A program made the translations under genes and the position numbers. The notes under the pieces were generated by a model. It did no database searches, was not told where the DNA came from, and saw only the letters and a program-made list of their open reading frames with translations. A stretch of 64,000 bases of DNA from Neoarius graeffei (Eukaryota; Chordata; Actinopteri; Siluriformes; Ariidae), in contig NC_083596.1 in assembly GCF_027579695.1 (NCBI RefSeq), forward strand, positions 11,282,298 to 11,346,297, in the 5' to 3' direction. Numbering within the stretch: position 1 is the first letter of the stretch; each line of letters opens with the position of its first letter. This document shows positions 1 through 10,377 of this stretch, piece by piece.

Positions 1-692
1 CCTCCAGACTCTAGAACCGTGATTTCCAAATTAAATGCAAAATGTACTTTCATCTGAAAAGAGGACTTTGGACCACTGAGCAACAGTCCATTTCTTTCTC
101 TCCTTAGCCCAGATAAGACACTTCTGACATTATCTCTGGCTCAGGAGTAGCTTGATATTAGGAATGTGAAAGTTGTATCCCCTTTCTTGAAGATGTCTGT
201 TCGTGATGGGTCTTGATACACTGACACCAGCCTCAGTCCACTCCTTGTGAAGCTCTCCCAAGTTCTTGAATCAACTTTTCTTGACAATCCTCTCAAGACT
301 GCGGCCATCCCAGTTGCTTGTGCACCTTTTCCAGCCACCCTTTTCAGCAATGACCTTTCGTGGCTTACCCTCCTTGTGGAGGGCATCAGTGATCATCTTC
401 TGGACAACAGTCAAATCAGCAGTCTCCCCCATGATTGTGGTTGTGTGTACTGAACTAGACCGAGAGATACACTGTGTTCATACTGTTTTACTCAAACTCG
501 AAATGAAATATTCTAATATTTTGAGATGTTTTTTTATGTTTTTGTACTGTATGCCATACTGATTAAAATTAAAATAGAAAAATGCTTGAAACATTTTATG
601 TGTAATGAGTCTATAATATATAACTTTCACTTTCTTAAATAACTGATGGAAAATATTGAACTTTTTCACAATATTCTAATTTTTTGAGATGC

Positions 693-694
<2 letters not shown>
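1..694 (-). pseudogene. Tc1-like transposase remnant and terminal region, cut by the window edge
   Basis: Reading the minus strand from about 433 down to 1 gives a broken Tc1-family transposase: a helix-turn-helix-like start (MGETADLTVVQKM), then RSLERIVKKSRFKNLGELHKEW, then WTVAQWSKVLFSDEST around the first catalytic Asp. Stops interrupt it and a stretch appears deleted after the first HTH. The AT-rich 435-694 segment is the transposon end, finishing in GAGATGCACT beside a TA. The rest of the element lies before position 1. The family call rests on my recognition of fish Tc1 proteins. A (GT)n run follows at about 699-727. Confidence 0.75.
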
Positions 695-729
<35 letters not shown>

Positions 730-1157
730 AAAATCATGATAATATGTAATTTTATTCAACACGCACAAACAATTGCAAAGCCCTGCCAGGCATTCTATAG
801 AATCAATGAATCAGGGCTCGACCTGAACTTTTAAACCAGTGGGGGTTAATTTCCACTCCCCACAATATTATCACTTTCCCCCTATTTTGTAAGTATTATT
901 TTTTTTTTAGGAAAACTATAGAATAGTTGTGAATTGCAGTATAAAATGAAAATCACACACTGAGTTGAAGTTTGGTTATTGATTAAGTTTATTATTAAGT
1001 TTGGTTACTTTTACTTGGAACGAACAAAAACTATTTTGGATAAAATTGTTATTCCTGCCTTAATCGATTTATTTCCATTTCACATGCTGTAAAGTTCAGT
1101 GTGTTTGAATAGAACTCTCTCTCAGACTGAAGGTTCATTACTCGATAATGTAAAAGA

Positions 1158-1497
1158 AAAGCAAGCACAGCTTTATTCATCACACACTTGTGAAATTTCC
1201 TCTCTGCATTTAACCCATCTGAAGCAGTGAACACACACATACCCAGAGCAGTGGGCAGCCATGCTAACAGCACCCGGGGAGCAGTTTGGAGTTCGGTGCC
1301 TCGCTCAAGGGCACCTTAGCCCAAGGCCGTCCCATATTAGCCTAACCGCATGTCTTTGGACTGTAGGGGAAACCAGAGGAAACCCACGCAGACACGGCGA
1401 GAACATGCAAACTCCACACAGAAAGGCCCTCGTCGGCCGCTGGGCTTGAACCCAGAGCCTTCTTGCTGTGAGGCAACCGTGCTAACCACTACATGGA
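1158..1497 (-). mobile_element. tRNA-derived SINE, tail type B
   Basis: In minus orientation the element begins with a tRNA-like head (box A-like TAGTGGTTAGCACGG, box B-like GGGTTCAAGCCC) and continues through a conserved core (GTTTGCATGTTCTCGCC, CAGTCCAAAGACATGCGG). It ends in a tail with CACTGCTTCAGATGGGTTAA. The head is tRNA-like, but the element is far too long and diverged to be a tRNA gene. Confidence 0.8.
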
Positions 1498-1522
1498 GAG
1501 TCAGAGACAGACTGTTTAAGAA

Positions 1523-1777
1523 TTGGACATACAGGACTTAACTAAACTAGGCAAACACCCAACCAGAAATTGTGACTATTGTAACCATCCAGAATCAGTA
1601 GAGCATGCAATACTTCACTGTAAGAAATATGAACGCGAAAGAAATGAGCTTTATAGATCTCTCAGAATGGTTAATCATCACAATTTCACATTACCTGGTT
1701 TATTTGGGAGAGCATCAAGTCAGATATATTATGTTATCAAATTTTTGAAAGATTCAGAATTAGCTAAAAGAATATAA
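1523..1777 (+). pseudogene. LINE ORF2 C-terminal fragment (CCHC type)
   Basis: An 84-codon stretch contains CDYCNHPESVEHAILHCKKY, a C-x2-C-x8-H-x4-C pattern found at the C-terminus of several non-LTR retrotransposon ORF2 proteins. It is preceded by LGKHPTRN and followed by a T-rich 3' end at about 1,778-1,800. There is no reverse transcriptase upstream, so this is a severely 5'-truncated copy between two SINEs. The clade (I/Nimb, Tx1 or another) cannot be decided from the fragment. Confidence 0.6.
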
Positions 1778-1861
1778 GTTTTTTTTTTTTTCTCCCTTAT
1801 ATCCCCGTTACACACTTCAGCCCAGTAGGTGCTGAAGTAATGCACCTTTAAGTTGGTTTGC

Positions 1862-2061
1862 CAACCCAAGGCCGCCCCATGTTAACCTAACTGCATGTCT
1901 TTGGACTGTGGGGGAAACCGGAGCACCCGGAGGAAACCCATGCAGATATGAGGAGAACATGCACACTCCACACAGAAAGGCCCTTGCCGGCCGCTGGGCT
2001 CGAACCCGGACCTTCTTGCGGTGAGGCAACCGTGCTAACCACTTACACCACCGTGCCGCCC
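1862..2061 (-). mobile_element. tRNA-derived SINE fragment, tail type B
   Basis: The head and core match the neighbouring SINEs (GGGCGGCACGG start, box B-like GTTCGAGCCC, core CAGTCCAAAGACATGCAG). The tail is shortened. Its head lies near the head of the + strand copy beginning at 2,209, giving a head-to-head pair. Confidence 0.75.
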
Positions 2062-2208
2062 AGAAATCTATAACATAGTTTGTATGAAGAAAACAATAGG
2101 GTGCCAAGACTTTTGAACAGTACTATGTTTGAGAATATTTATATCTTTTTTTTTTTTATATCATCTACGTCTAAGTTTAAAGAAAAAAAAAACCCCGCAG
2201 TGCGTCAT

Positions 2209-2566
2209 GGGTGGCACGGTGGTGTAGTGGTTAGCACTGTTGCCTCACAGCAAGAAGGTCCTGGGTTCGAGCCCAGCGGCTGACGGGGGCCTTTCTGTGC
2301 AGAGTTTGCATGTTCTCCCCGTGTCTACGTGGGTTTCCTCTGGGTGCTCCAGTTTCCCCCACAGTCCAAAGACATGCAGTTAGGTTAACATGGGGCGGCC
2401 TTGGGCTGAAGTGTCCTTGAGCAACTGACCTAACCTGGGTGCTGTAGTATGGCTGCCCATTGCTCTGTGTGTGTGTGTGTGTTCACTGCTTCAGATGGGT
2501 TAAATGCAGAGGATGCATTTCATTGTGCTTGAGTGTGCATGTGACAAATAAAGGCTGCTTCTTCTA
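2209..2566 (+). mobile_element. tRNA-derived SINE, tail type B, complete
   Basis: A complete type-B copy: tRNA-like head (GTAGTGGTTAGCACTG, then GGTTCGAGCCC), core, then the B tail with a (GT)n run, TTCACTGCTTCAGATGGG and a final GACAAATAAAGGCTGCTTCTTCT-like end. B copies differ from the A copies elsewhere in the window only after the core. Confidence 0.85.
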
Positions 2567-4074
2567 AGGATAATGTTTGAGTTTAAAATGATTTAGTGTG
2601 TAGGTTTTGGGTGTTTTATACAGACCTGGCAACCTGTAACTGAATCAGCAGCCAGTCTGTCATGACTCAGCATGTTTTTTTTTTTTTTTTTTTAAACCAA
2701 GAGGTGGATGATATAACAAATAAATAAATAAACCCCAATATATAAATATTTTGCACAGGACTGTTTTCTGATAACAGAAACGAAGCTCCAGCTCTCTCTG
2801 CTCTTAATCTGTTCTGTTCTTTCAGGATTTATGGCGCATGTCGCTCGTTGTTGAGTTTTTTTTTATACCCGAGTTGTTTGAAACCAATCTGGGTTTTCTG
2901 TGTAGAATAAGGAAGCGGCTTCACCTGTAAGAAATTCAAACACTTTCATGAAGGTGCTAACTCGAATGCGAGCAGAAAAAAAAAAAAAAACGAGATTCTT
3001 AATCAAACTCTTCCATCCTCACTTCCGACTTTCTGTTTTTGTAAAAGACATTTTAAATACAATCCTGAATTTCTCTGGAGTTTTCAGGCTGAGCTCCTCT
3101 CTTCGTATTCTTTAACCACTCATTTCGTTGTTCTTGAAGCGTTTGCTTCTATCCGTTAACATTTTTCTTGATAGCGTATCATCCATTTCTCTGCTTGAAC
3201 AAGCAAAAACAGCGCAAAAATGAACCATATTGAAGACAGATTAAGCCTTGCTTGCATGAAAGACGGTGTCTGTCTGACCCCAGCTGTAATTATCACATGA
3301 TGCGTGACGTCATGCACAAGGGGTCTATAAACAGTACGCGTACCATACTACAACAGCGGGGGGATATAAAATAACTTGCAAAGCAGTAAATGAAACCGAG
3401 ATGAAGAAAACAGCCAAGACATAATGGTGGATACGTAGTGAGGGACGCTTTTAGGAACTGAAATAAAAGATCAAAGAGCCTAATTTTTGTGGTGCTCGTT
3501 CGTAATATATGCTCATTCCAACTTGCCCGGTCGGGCATGTTGGGGACATATCCCACTTGCCCGACATGCATGTTTCACTTGCCCCGGGCAATCGGGCAGT
3601 CCTTAATGTCGAGCCCTGTGAATCAATCACAGACTCAAAATGTCAATGAACAAATAATATATGTTTGTAAATATGTGCTTTTAAATATAATAACTCATCG
3701 TATGAAAATAATTTTCAGATAATAAACATTGATTTCAATGTAAAAAAAAAAAGTAAATAATAAATGGTATATACCTAGGGCTGGGCGATTTTACGATTAC
3801 GATGTTATTCACGATATAAAATCTCTACGATTAGAAATTAGACACCTACGATATGCCTACGATAAGCCTACGTCTTCAATAAAATTACTTCATCCGAAGT
3901 TTTGACAGACACGCGAATAGCCAATCATAACTAAACAGTACCGCACGTAACCAATCAGTTGGAAGAGAGCCACGTCAAGTTAGGTTGCGTGCACACACAA
4001 ACACACACGTGTAGCAGCAACGCACAGCATGGCTGTGGTGAAGTTTGCAGGAGCGCGGCATTTCTCCAACAAAT

Positions 4075-4746
4075 GGCCCTTTTCCACTACCCTTTTTCAG
4101 CTCACTTCAGCTCGCTTCAGCCCGACACGGCTCGCGCTTCGACTATCTAAAAACAGCACGACTCGGCTCGCTTCAGCCCTGCTTAGCCCCCAAAACTCGC
4201 ACGGTTTTGGAGTGGGGCTGAAGCGAGCCAAACCGAGCTGAGTGAGGCTGGGGGCGTGAGGAGACACTCCCCTGTGCACTGATTGGTGAGGAGGAGTGTC
4301 CTCACATGCCCACACACGCCCCGCGAGCACGCTGGGATCTGTAAACACCGTAAACCCGGAAGAAGGAGAATTACGAATTACGAGAATTATGAAGCCTTAT
4401 GTGCCTCGCCTCATCTATACGCTCTTGCCAGTATCTGTTGGCGTTGTCAGTGACAACAAGCCACAGCACCAAGACCAGCAACACTAACGACTCCATGTCC
4501 TCCATGTTTATTGTTTACTCTCCGGGTTGTGAGACTACCGCTGAAAAGCTCACTGATGTCACTGTTTGCGCCGCCTAACGACATCACCTGACGTCCACCC
4601 ACTTTCGCTAACTCCACCCAATGTGTCCACCCACTTCCAGCCAGCACGGTTCAGCGCGGTTGTAGTCGAAATGCAACTCCAACAGCCCCACTCAGCCCGA
4701 CTCAGCACAGCACGGCTCAGCCGCGTTGGTAGTGGAAAAGTGGCAT
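4075..4746. mobile_element. Palindromic MITE nested in the hAT element
   Basis: The ends are inverted over about 13 bp (CCTTTTCCACTACC on the left, GGTAGTGGAAAAG on the right). Both subterminal regions are rich in CAGCTCGCTTCAGCCC-like motifs in opposite orientation. No coding capacity is visible. It interrupts the hAT transposase leader between the ATG at 4,029 and the BED segment. I did not find an unambiguous target duplication. Confidence 0.6.
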
Positions 4747-4772
4747 AAGCGTGAAACAAAGCGATTATAAAA

Positions 4773-4976
4773 ATGAGCGAGAAGCCGACTGACCGGAGTT
4801 CTGAACAGGAAAGTCAGAGCACTGCCCTGGAGGACATCGTTGAAAAGAAGGGCCAGAGATCTTCGGTTGTGTGGAGGTATTTTGGATATTTAAAATCGGA
4901 CATACAACAAAGTGTTACACAAAGCCTTAAACACACTGACGTACAGGATTGCACTTTTTTTCTCCTTGCAGCATAA
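4773..4976 (+). pseudogene. hAT transposase N-terminus (BED zinc finger start)
   Basis: The 67-codon reading frame contains EDIVEKKGQRSSVVWRYFGY, the usual start of a BED-type DNA-binding finger in hAT transposases and ZBED proteins. It ends before the zinc-binding cysteines, and no RNase H-like core follows. It lies inside the 3,776-6,123 element in + orientation, which supports the hAT assignment. Confidence 0.7.
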
Positions 4977-5130
4977 GGTTTACACGTCAATATGTCTTTT
5001 ATGTTTATTTGAAAGCTGCTAGAATTTGCACAAATGATTAACAATGGTATATAGTTTTTATTTTTCAGTTTCAGTTTATTCATTTGAACAAAAAGAACAA
5101 AAGAATGTGCATCCAGTTTGTTTTGGTTCT

Positions 5131-5938
5131 GGGCAATTCCATGTAAATGTCAACCTCACCATGCAAAAATAAAGCAACATGTAATACATCAAAACCACTC
5201 CCAGAGATATCACCTAGGCCTGTATTTTACAGATGTGAATAAGTTGAACCAATTTGTAACCAACCTAATATGTCACTGTCAGTCTTTCTTTCTTATAATG
5301 TAAAACCCAAGCTAAAATCAACTTTGATCATGTACAATTCTATATTATTGCCACAAGCCACAGAAATGTATGCTAAAATCCACAAAACAGCAAAACAATA
5401 GCCATCCTAAATATTATTTAAGAACTTTGATAGTTTTAGCTGATATTTAGAGTTTTTCAAAGGGTTATGGTGGTTAAATTGCTGATTTTCTAAACATATG
5501 CCATGTCTATTTCAGATGCGTCACATCCATAACGGAATTTCGTCACATCCATAACGCTGACTTTTCCTTCCGAAACTCTGCATGAAATACAAAATATTTT
5601 AAACAAAGATTTTTTAATATTCACCTTGGACCCCTCTATCAAATGGATATCTCCATTTCGACATTAGGTTTACAATTTCACAGAGTTTGATAAAAATGTA
5701 CAGTCACCCAAGAAAAGTGATACTTTTTCTGTCACGTCCATAACGCATCTTTTATTGGCATTTTCTGGCATGCCCTAGATGTACTATGGGAATTGTTCTT
5801 GTTCTATCACTTCTCCAGTATGGTACAGCCTTAAAATATGCAACACCTGTTTAAATACTGGGAGACAATAAAACATGCGCTGGGTCATTTGTTGCCATTT
5901 TGAGTTCAAGTGTCACGTCCATAATGCTGGAATTGCTC
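5131..5938. mobile_element. Uncharacterised DNA element, 11-bp TIR, 4-bp TSD (copy 1)
   Basis: This 808-bp segment begins GGGCAATTCCA and ends TGGAATTGCTC, an 11-bp inverted terminus with one mismatch, between TTCT duplications (5,127-5,130 and 5,939-5,942). A near-identical copy at 24,180-25,323 has TTAG duplications. Internally it repeats a motif resembling GTCACGTCCATAACGC at least four times. There is no ORF of useful length. The superfamily is unassigned. Confidence 0.7.
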
Positions 5939-6131
5939 TTCTGTGAAACTTGAAGGCTTGTTAAGCTATTTTTGTTAATTAGGAAGGAACTACTAATTTG
6001 TAATGTTCATATTTTGAGCAGATACAAAAATGGTGATTTGATTTATATCGTGATATATATCGTTATCGAAAATTTTGAAAAAATATATCGTGATATAATT
6101 TTTTCTCATATCGCCCAGCCTTATATATACC

Positions 6132-6896
6132 GTAAATGAAAAGGACATTTTCATACTCTTTAATCGTCAAGTCACTTTGTCCTTTTTTTTTTTACATAAT
6201 TTAAAAGCAAACTTAAAAAAATTCAAAAGATGTAGTGAATTTTCTTGCATTTAAATGTCATTAAAACTTCCTTATTTGCTTTAAATACGCCAGTAGGAAA
6301 GCTTTATAAAATGATGTTTGAAACGCGTTCCAAATGGTGTTAATTTCGATCCCTACAGAGGGACCCTCGGAGTTCTTTCTGTCAAGGTTGTATAGGTTAT
6401 GGAGGGAGTAGGGCGTAGTGATGATCACTTCAAAACGAAACACAGCCACGAGCAGCAGGTTCTTGTATCCCTGTGTACCGTAAAAATCCATATATACGCG
6501 CACTTGGGTTTGGCTCTCTGTATCTGGTTATGTTAGCTAGTTGCTCCTATTTAATGTATCTAATGCGCCTGGGTGTTTATAATGTCTTTTATTTATGTAG
6601 TAAAGCAAAAGTAGACAACAAAATACTGTCATAGAACTAATTAAACTAGTTAGCATGGCACTAAAGTTCCGTTTGCACCTTAATTTCGAAAGGGTGCCAT
6701 TACTAGCTGGAAATAATGCCTTTGTTTTGATTATAAACACTAAGATATTGGTGCTGAGACCTGTTTCAGAGCTTCAGCAGTGTGTCCAGGTTTGCTAAAG
6801 AAGCCAAAAAATAAAAATGATTCATTAGTAATATTCATTTCCAAACCATGGAGAGTGCTTCTGAAGAGAAAAACCAGTGGCTTTAAGAAAGGAAGA
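6132..6896. other. Unassigned sequence between elements
   Basis: No exon, RNA gene or element boundary is recognised here. The short open frames on both strands have no familiar motifs. It is AT-rich with poly-T tracts. Confidence 0.5.
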
Positions 6897-7170
6897 AAGA
6901 ACAACTTTATTCATCACACACTTAACCCATCTGAAGCACACACACACCCAGAGCAGTGGGCAGCCATGCTAAGCCCAAGGCCACCCCATGTTAACCTAAC
7001 TGCATGTCTTTGGACTGTGGGGGAAACTGGAGCACCCAGAGGAAACCCACGTAGACACGGGGAGAACATGCAAACTCCGCACAGAAAGGCCCTCGCCGGC
7101 CGCTGGGCTCGAACCCAGAACCTTCTTGCTGTGAGGCGGCCGTGCTAACCACTACACCACCGTGTCACCC
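6897..7170 (-). mobile_element. tRNA-derived SINE, tail type B, internally deleted
   Basis: In minus orientation: head with box B-like GGTTCGAGCCC, core CAGTCCAAAGACATGCAG, and a shortened B tail ending in AATAAAGTTG. It is shorter than the complete B copy at 2,209 because part of the tail is missing. Confidence 0.8.
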
Positions 7171-7187
7171 CAATTTATTGGCTTTAA

Positions 7188-7869
7188 AGTGCATATCACG
7201 GGTAAATTCAGGAGCAAGATCAATGTAATTCTCCTATTTTATATTAAACTTTGGTCAAATATCTGTCACATTCTGCATTTTGTGCAAATTTTTTTTACCT
7301 TGCGCAATACCAGAAAAATTCAGTTGAAATCAAGCCATTTGAGGCGAATTGGTCCGCCTCTGAAAAAACTTTGCATTTGGATTTCCCGGCAAACATTGAT
7401 TTTCATGACGTCGCGTGCGGGACACCTCCGTCTGAATCCTACGCCAGCGCTGGTTTGTTTATGAGAAAACGACCTGGTGGTTTTCTGCAAATTTCTTCAA
7501 CGTTATCGCGTAATTATTAAAATGGTTAACAGATGTATCGTAGGAGGGTGTAGCAACACCAATCTTGATGGGATTAGTACTCATCGTTTCCCAAAAGACC
7601 GGACAATGAGAGAGAAATGGGAGCGCTTGGTCTACACAGGCTGTGCACTGAAACCGTGCAAAGCTCGCGCAGCCTGCTGGCGCTTCCGCAGGTGACGTCA
7701 CGAATCTGGCTCCAGACTCCTTTGGGATTTTTCCAGACACGTTTTTTTGTTTTATTTTTTTCTGCTGTAGACAGATGGCCTTGTGCAAAATTACCCTTCT
7801 GGATGAGTGTGTAAAGGGACATTCTTTCATATTATATAAAAAAAAAAAAATTGGTCCAGAATATGTACT
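7188..7869. mobile_element. Kolobok-like element with TTAA duplication
   Basis: The ends AGTGCATATC and ATATGTACT are imperfect inverted repeats. Both are flanked by TTAA (7,184-7,187 and 7,870-7,873). The interior carries a truncated THAP-domain reading frame. TTAA targets plus THAP fit the Kolobok superfamily; piggyBac also uses TTAA but lacks THAP. The 682-bp copy is non-autonomous. Confidence 0.65.
7522..7695 (+). pseudogene. THAP zinc-finger fragment
   Basis: From ATG 7,522 the frame reads VNRCIVGGCSNTNLDGISTH then RFPKDRTMREKWERLVYTG, matching the first half of a THAP DNA-binding domain (C-x4-C, HxFP-like segment, W in the central helix). The second zinc-ligand pair (C-x2-H) and AVPTIF-type end are missing: the frame runs into unrelated sequence and stops. 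It is a transposon-derived remnant rather than a host THAP gene. Confidence 0.7.
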
Positions 7870-7873
7870 TTAA

Positions 7874-8395
7874 TATTAACAACATGATCTGGTCCTGTTT
7901 TGGTGTCTCAGCATTGATGGATTTGTACACAAAGCTATTAAACCTGTAAAAACATGACAAAAGATATCATTTAAAGAGCAATATGGCTATAGGTATTGTC
8001 TATAAGCTTGTCTATTCAGTATCCGGTCCACAGTCTCTTATTGATCTGACACTTTTTTTTTTAGCACGAACTTTCTAATAGACGCTCATTTTATGATCTA
8101 TACATCATCAAGTCAGTACGAAAACATTAGTTAGTTTTCAAGCACAAAATTAAATGTTACAGGGAAAAAAGTTTGTATGTCGGTAAAGAAAGCAGCATAT
8201 TACTGTACGTAAGAGACGGCTTTTCAGTCTGCTGGGTTTTACTGCAGAAATTAAGAAGCAAGCGTGACAAAGTGTCGAGAAGAACTGTGGCTGCTTCTGT
8301 AAAATCAAACTTACAGCTCGTTTCCTGATAAAACTGCACTAATCTTACCTGGAACTGTTATTATTTTTAATCAAATATCGACTTTGTTTCATTTA
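7874..8395. other. Unassigned AT-rich spacer
   Basis: No gene, terminal repeat or known repeat family is recognised between the Kolobok-like and hAT elements. Confidence 0.5.
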
Positions 8396-8774
8396 TCGCT
8401 GTTCAGGGCTGTAACTACCATTGAGGACACCGAGGTCATGTCCTCGGCATTTTTTTTCCCACGGTATTTTTTTTTTCACTCAGAAATGTGAAATTAATAT
8501 ATGATGAAAATCGTTCTGACTTTGATCGGTGGAAAATTCTAAATTCAGCTTGCTTCCCCCTGTTCTCATTTGTTTGCCTAAAAATAAAGTCCACATAATC
8601 ATTTTTAAACGAAGCTGAAATATCCGACATTGGAAACATTTCATATTAGGCAGCCTCGCGATAGTCAGCTAAGCACCACGGGATATACAAGAGTTGAGAA
8701 GTGTTCTCATCAAGGTCCGACTCCGCAGCCAGTCAGTTTGTCAATTAGTCGTGGAATCTGAAAATTAACATAAG

Positions 8775-8906
8775 ATGAAGAAGTCTACTACACTAAAACA
8801 AACCAAACTCAGCTTTGGAAAGTCAGCAAGTGAGAGAAAAAGAAAGAGGGAAGAAGGGGAGTTAATTTTGCCAGTCACTGACAGTTATGTGCCGGAATGC
8901 TTATGA
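8775..8906 (+). pseudogene. hAT transposase leader ORF, truncated
   Basis: A 43-codon frame starts MKKSTTLKQTKLSFGKSASE and continues into a Lys/Arg-rich stretch before a TGA. Basic leaders with a QxxLSF motif followed by a polar linker are common at the N-terminus of fish hAT proteins of the ZMYM-related type. The match is by memory and the frame is short. It is supported by lying inside an element with an exact hAT-type duplication. Confidence 0.5.
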
Positions 8907-9506
8907 TCATTAACAGTGCAATTTTAATTAGCATTTCAAGCAACAACAGTCGAAGCCACTTAGCTAGATAGGATTTTCGTTTTCCAGGCGGCACAAACTC
9001 TTTTATTCTCTCTCGTCTCGATTTGATTTGGTGCGTTTCAGATCAGAAAAGGCTGGACAGTCGTGACCTGTTGTTTATGAAGTTATTGGATACTGATGAG
9101 ACTTGAGCTATTTTGCTAACTTACCAGACTATAGGCTAACGTGAACACAAGACACTATTGTTTTGATCATTGGTTGTATTTTCGAACGGAAATGAAAACG
9201 GGTAGCAAACTTATGTTCACATTTTATTTACAACATGATGTACCGCCTCTGACTGCTTTCTGTCAATCATGAGCAGCCCAGCCGCGTTCACAGCTCCTCC
9301 TCCGATCACCAGCTGGAGATGAGCCTCCTCTCGGGAAGTCTTGTCCCGCCCCTCTTATTCACTCCCATCTCCAGTGAGGCTCAGTCTCCGAATGTAGCGT
9401 TTTAGTCGGTTTTGTCCAATAACCGTCTAGTATTTTGCTATTGAAAAGGGCAGATATCTTTTAAAAAGCAATTGAAGTCCATTCAGGCTCGGCTAGATTG
9501 CGTTGT

Positions 9507-9585
9507 CACTCTCACTCACTCTCCATCACTCACTCTCACACACTCTCACTCACTCATGCACGCACGCACGCACGCACGCACAAAA
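9507..9585. repeat. Compound microsatellite
   Basis: Tandem CACTCT/ACTC units pass into (GCAC)n and are followed by unique sequence. It is internal to the hAT element at 8,404-9,780. Confidence 0.85.
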
Positions 9586-9788
9586 TACTTTTGTGATCGT
9601 GCAGTTTTGAAATTGTTAAAATAAACATGTTCACCTACATGTTCATCTTGTTGGGCTTGTGATTTTGACTCGTTTCCAAAATGTATGAAAAGTCACCATA
9701 TTAGGACATTTTTTTTTGGGCATATAAGATGTATCGCAATGTTTGACCTCGGTATTTGAAAAATCCTGGTTACGGCCCTGTCGCTGTT

Positions 9789-10377
9789 TACTGCTCTTTA
9801 TGGTTTTTTTTTAAAATACAGAAACATTTAATTTCATTATTTTTTGAAGGCATCTTTGCATGTGCATCAGACTTTTTCACAGTGCTGTATAAAAGAGAAA
9901 GCAGAAAAACATTTCTCAAATCTTGTTTCGTCCACACAGAGAAAGACAGCGTTTCCACAGCATAGTGTTTTAGTGGCATGGAACAATTGCTTATAATAAT
10001 ACGACAGCGAAGATGATCAAAACTGTTTTCTAAACATGAACTAGCTGGAGGCTGTCAAGCTGAAGGCAGGTCATCTGAACAGAGACTAGCTACAGGGCTA
10101 GAGTTGTTCAAGGGTGATTTTAAGAGATTTTTCACTTTATTTACCTTTTTTGGTCAGCATCAGTGTTTTAAAGACGACGTACAGAGAAGTATACGTTTAT
10201 TCTTCATGTCAAATTCGGGTCGGAGTCTGTAAAACAAATCATAATCAATCTATTTAAAGCTTTGTTGTGTGTGTTAATGTAGAATCGTTGAAATGCAGAT
10301 GTTGTCACTATTCGGTCATCTTGGTTGCTTATCTGGACCTGGAAGGAATTTGATGTAGCTAGATCTTTTAGTTGAAT
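9789..10377. other. Unassigned spacer
   Basis: No supported gene or complete element is visible; the short frames on either strand have no recognisable domain. Confidence 0.5.

Larger units (their letters stand above)
812..3618. mobile_element. hAT-like element with CAGGGCTCGA termini
   Basis: The two ends are inverted: CAGGGCTCGACCT on the left and a right end finishing in TCGAGCCCTG. The flanks share TGAAT next to the element, but I could not define a clean 8-bp duplication because the flank repeats itself. The interior has no readable transposase. It holds three SINE copies and a LINE fragment as secondary insertions, poly-A/T runs at 2,664-2,692 and 2,976-2,990, and unassigned AT-rich sequence at 2,570-3,500. 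The superfamily call is inferred from the CAGGG terminus. Confidence 0.55.
3776..6123. mobile_element. hAT element, TAGGGCTGGGCGAT termini, 8-bp TSD
   Basis: The left terminus is TAGGGCTGGGCGATTT and the right ends ATATCGCCCAGCCTTA. Both sides are flanked by the exact 8-bp duplication TATATACC (3,768-3,775 and 6,124-6,131), diagnostic of the hAT superfamily. The interior keeps a BED-finger transposase start and hosts two further insertions: a palindromic element at about 4,075-4,746 and the 4-bp-TSD element at 5,131-5,938. The copy cannot be autonomous because the catalytic region is missing. Confidence 0.88.
8404..9780. mobile_element. hAT element, CAGGGCTGTAACTACC terminus, 8-bp TSD
   Basis: The left end CAGGGCTGTAACTACC pairs with a right end finishing GGTTACGGCCCTG. 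The 8-bp duplication TCGCTGTT is exact (8,396-8,403 and 9,781-9,788). The 1,377-bp interior retains a transposase leader ORF at 8,775 but no BED finger or catalytic core. It contains a compound (ACTC)n/(GCAC)n microsatellite at about 9,507-9,585. Confidence 0.88.
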
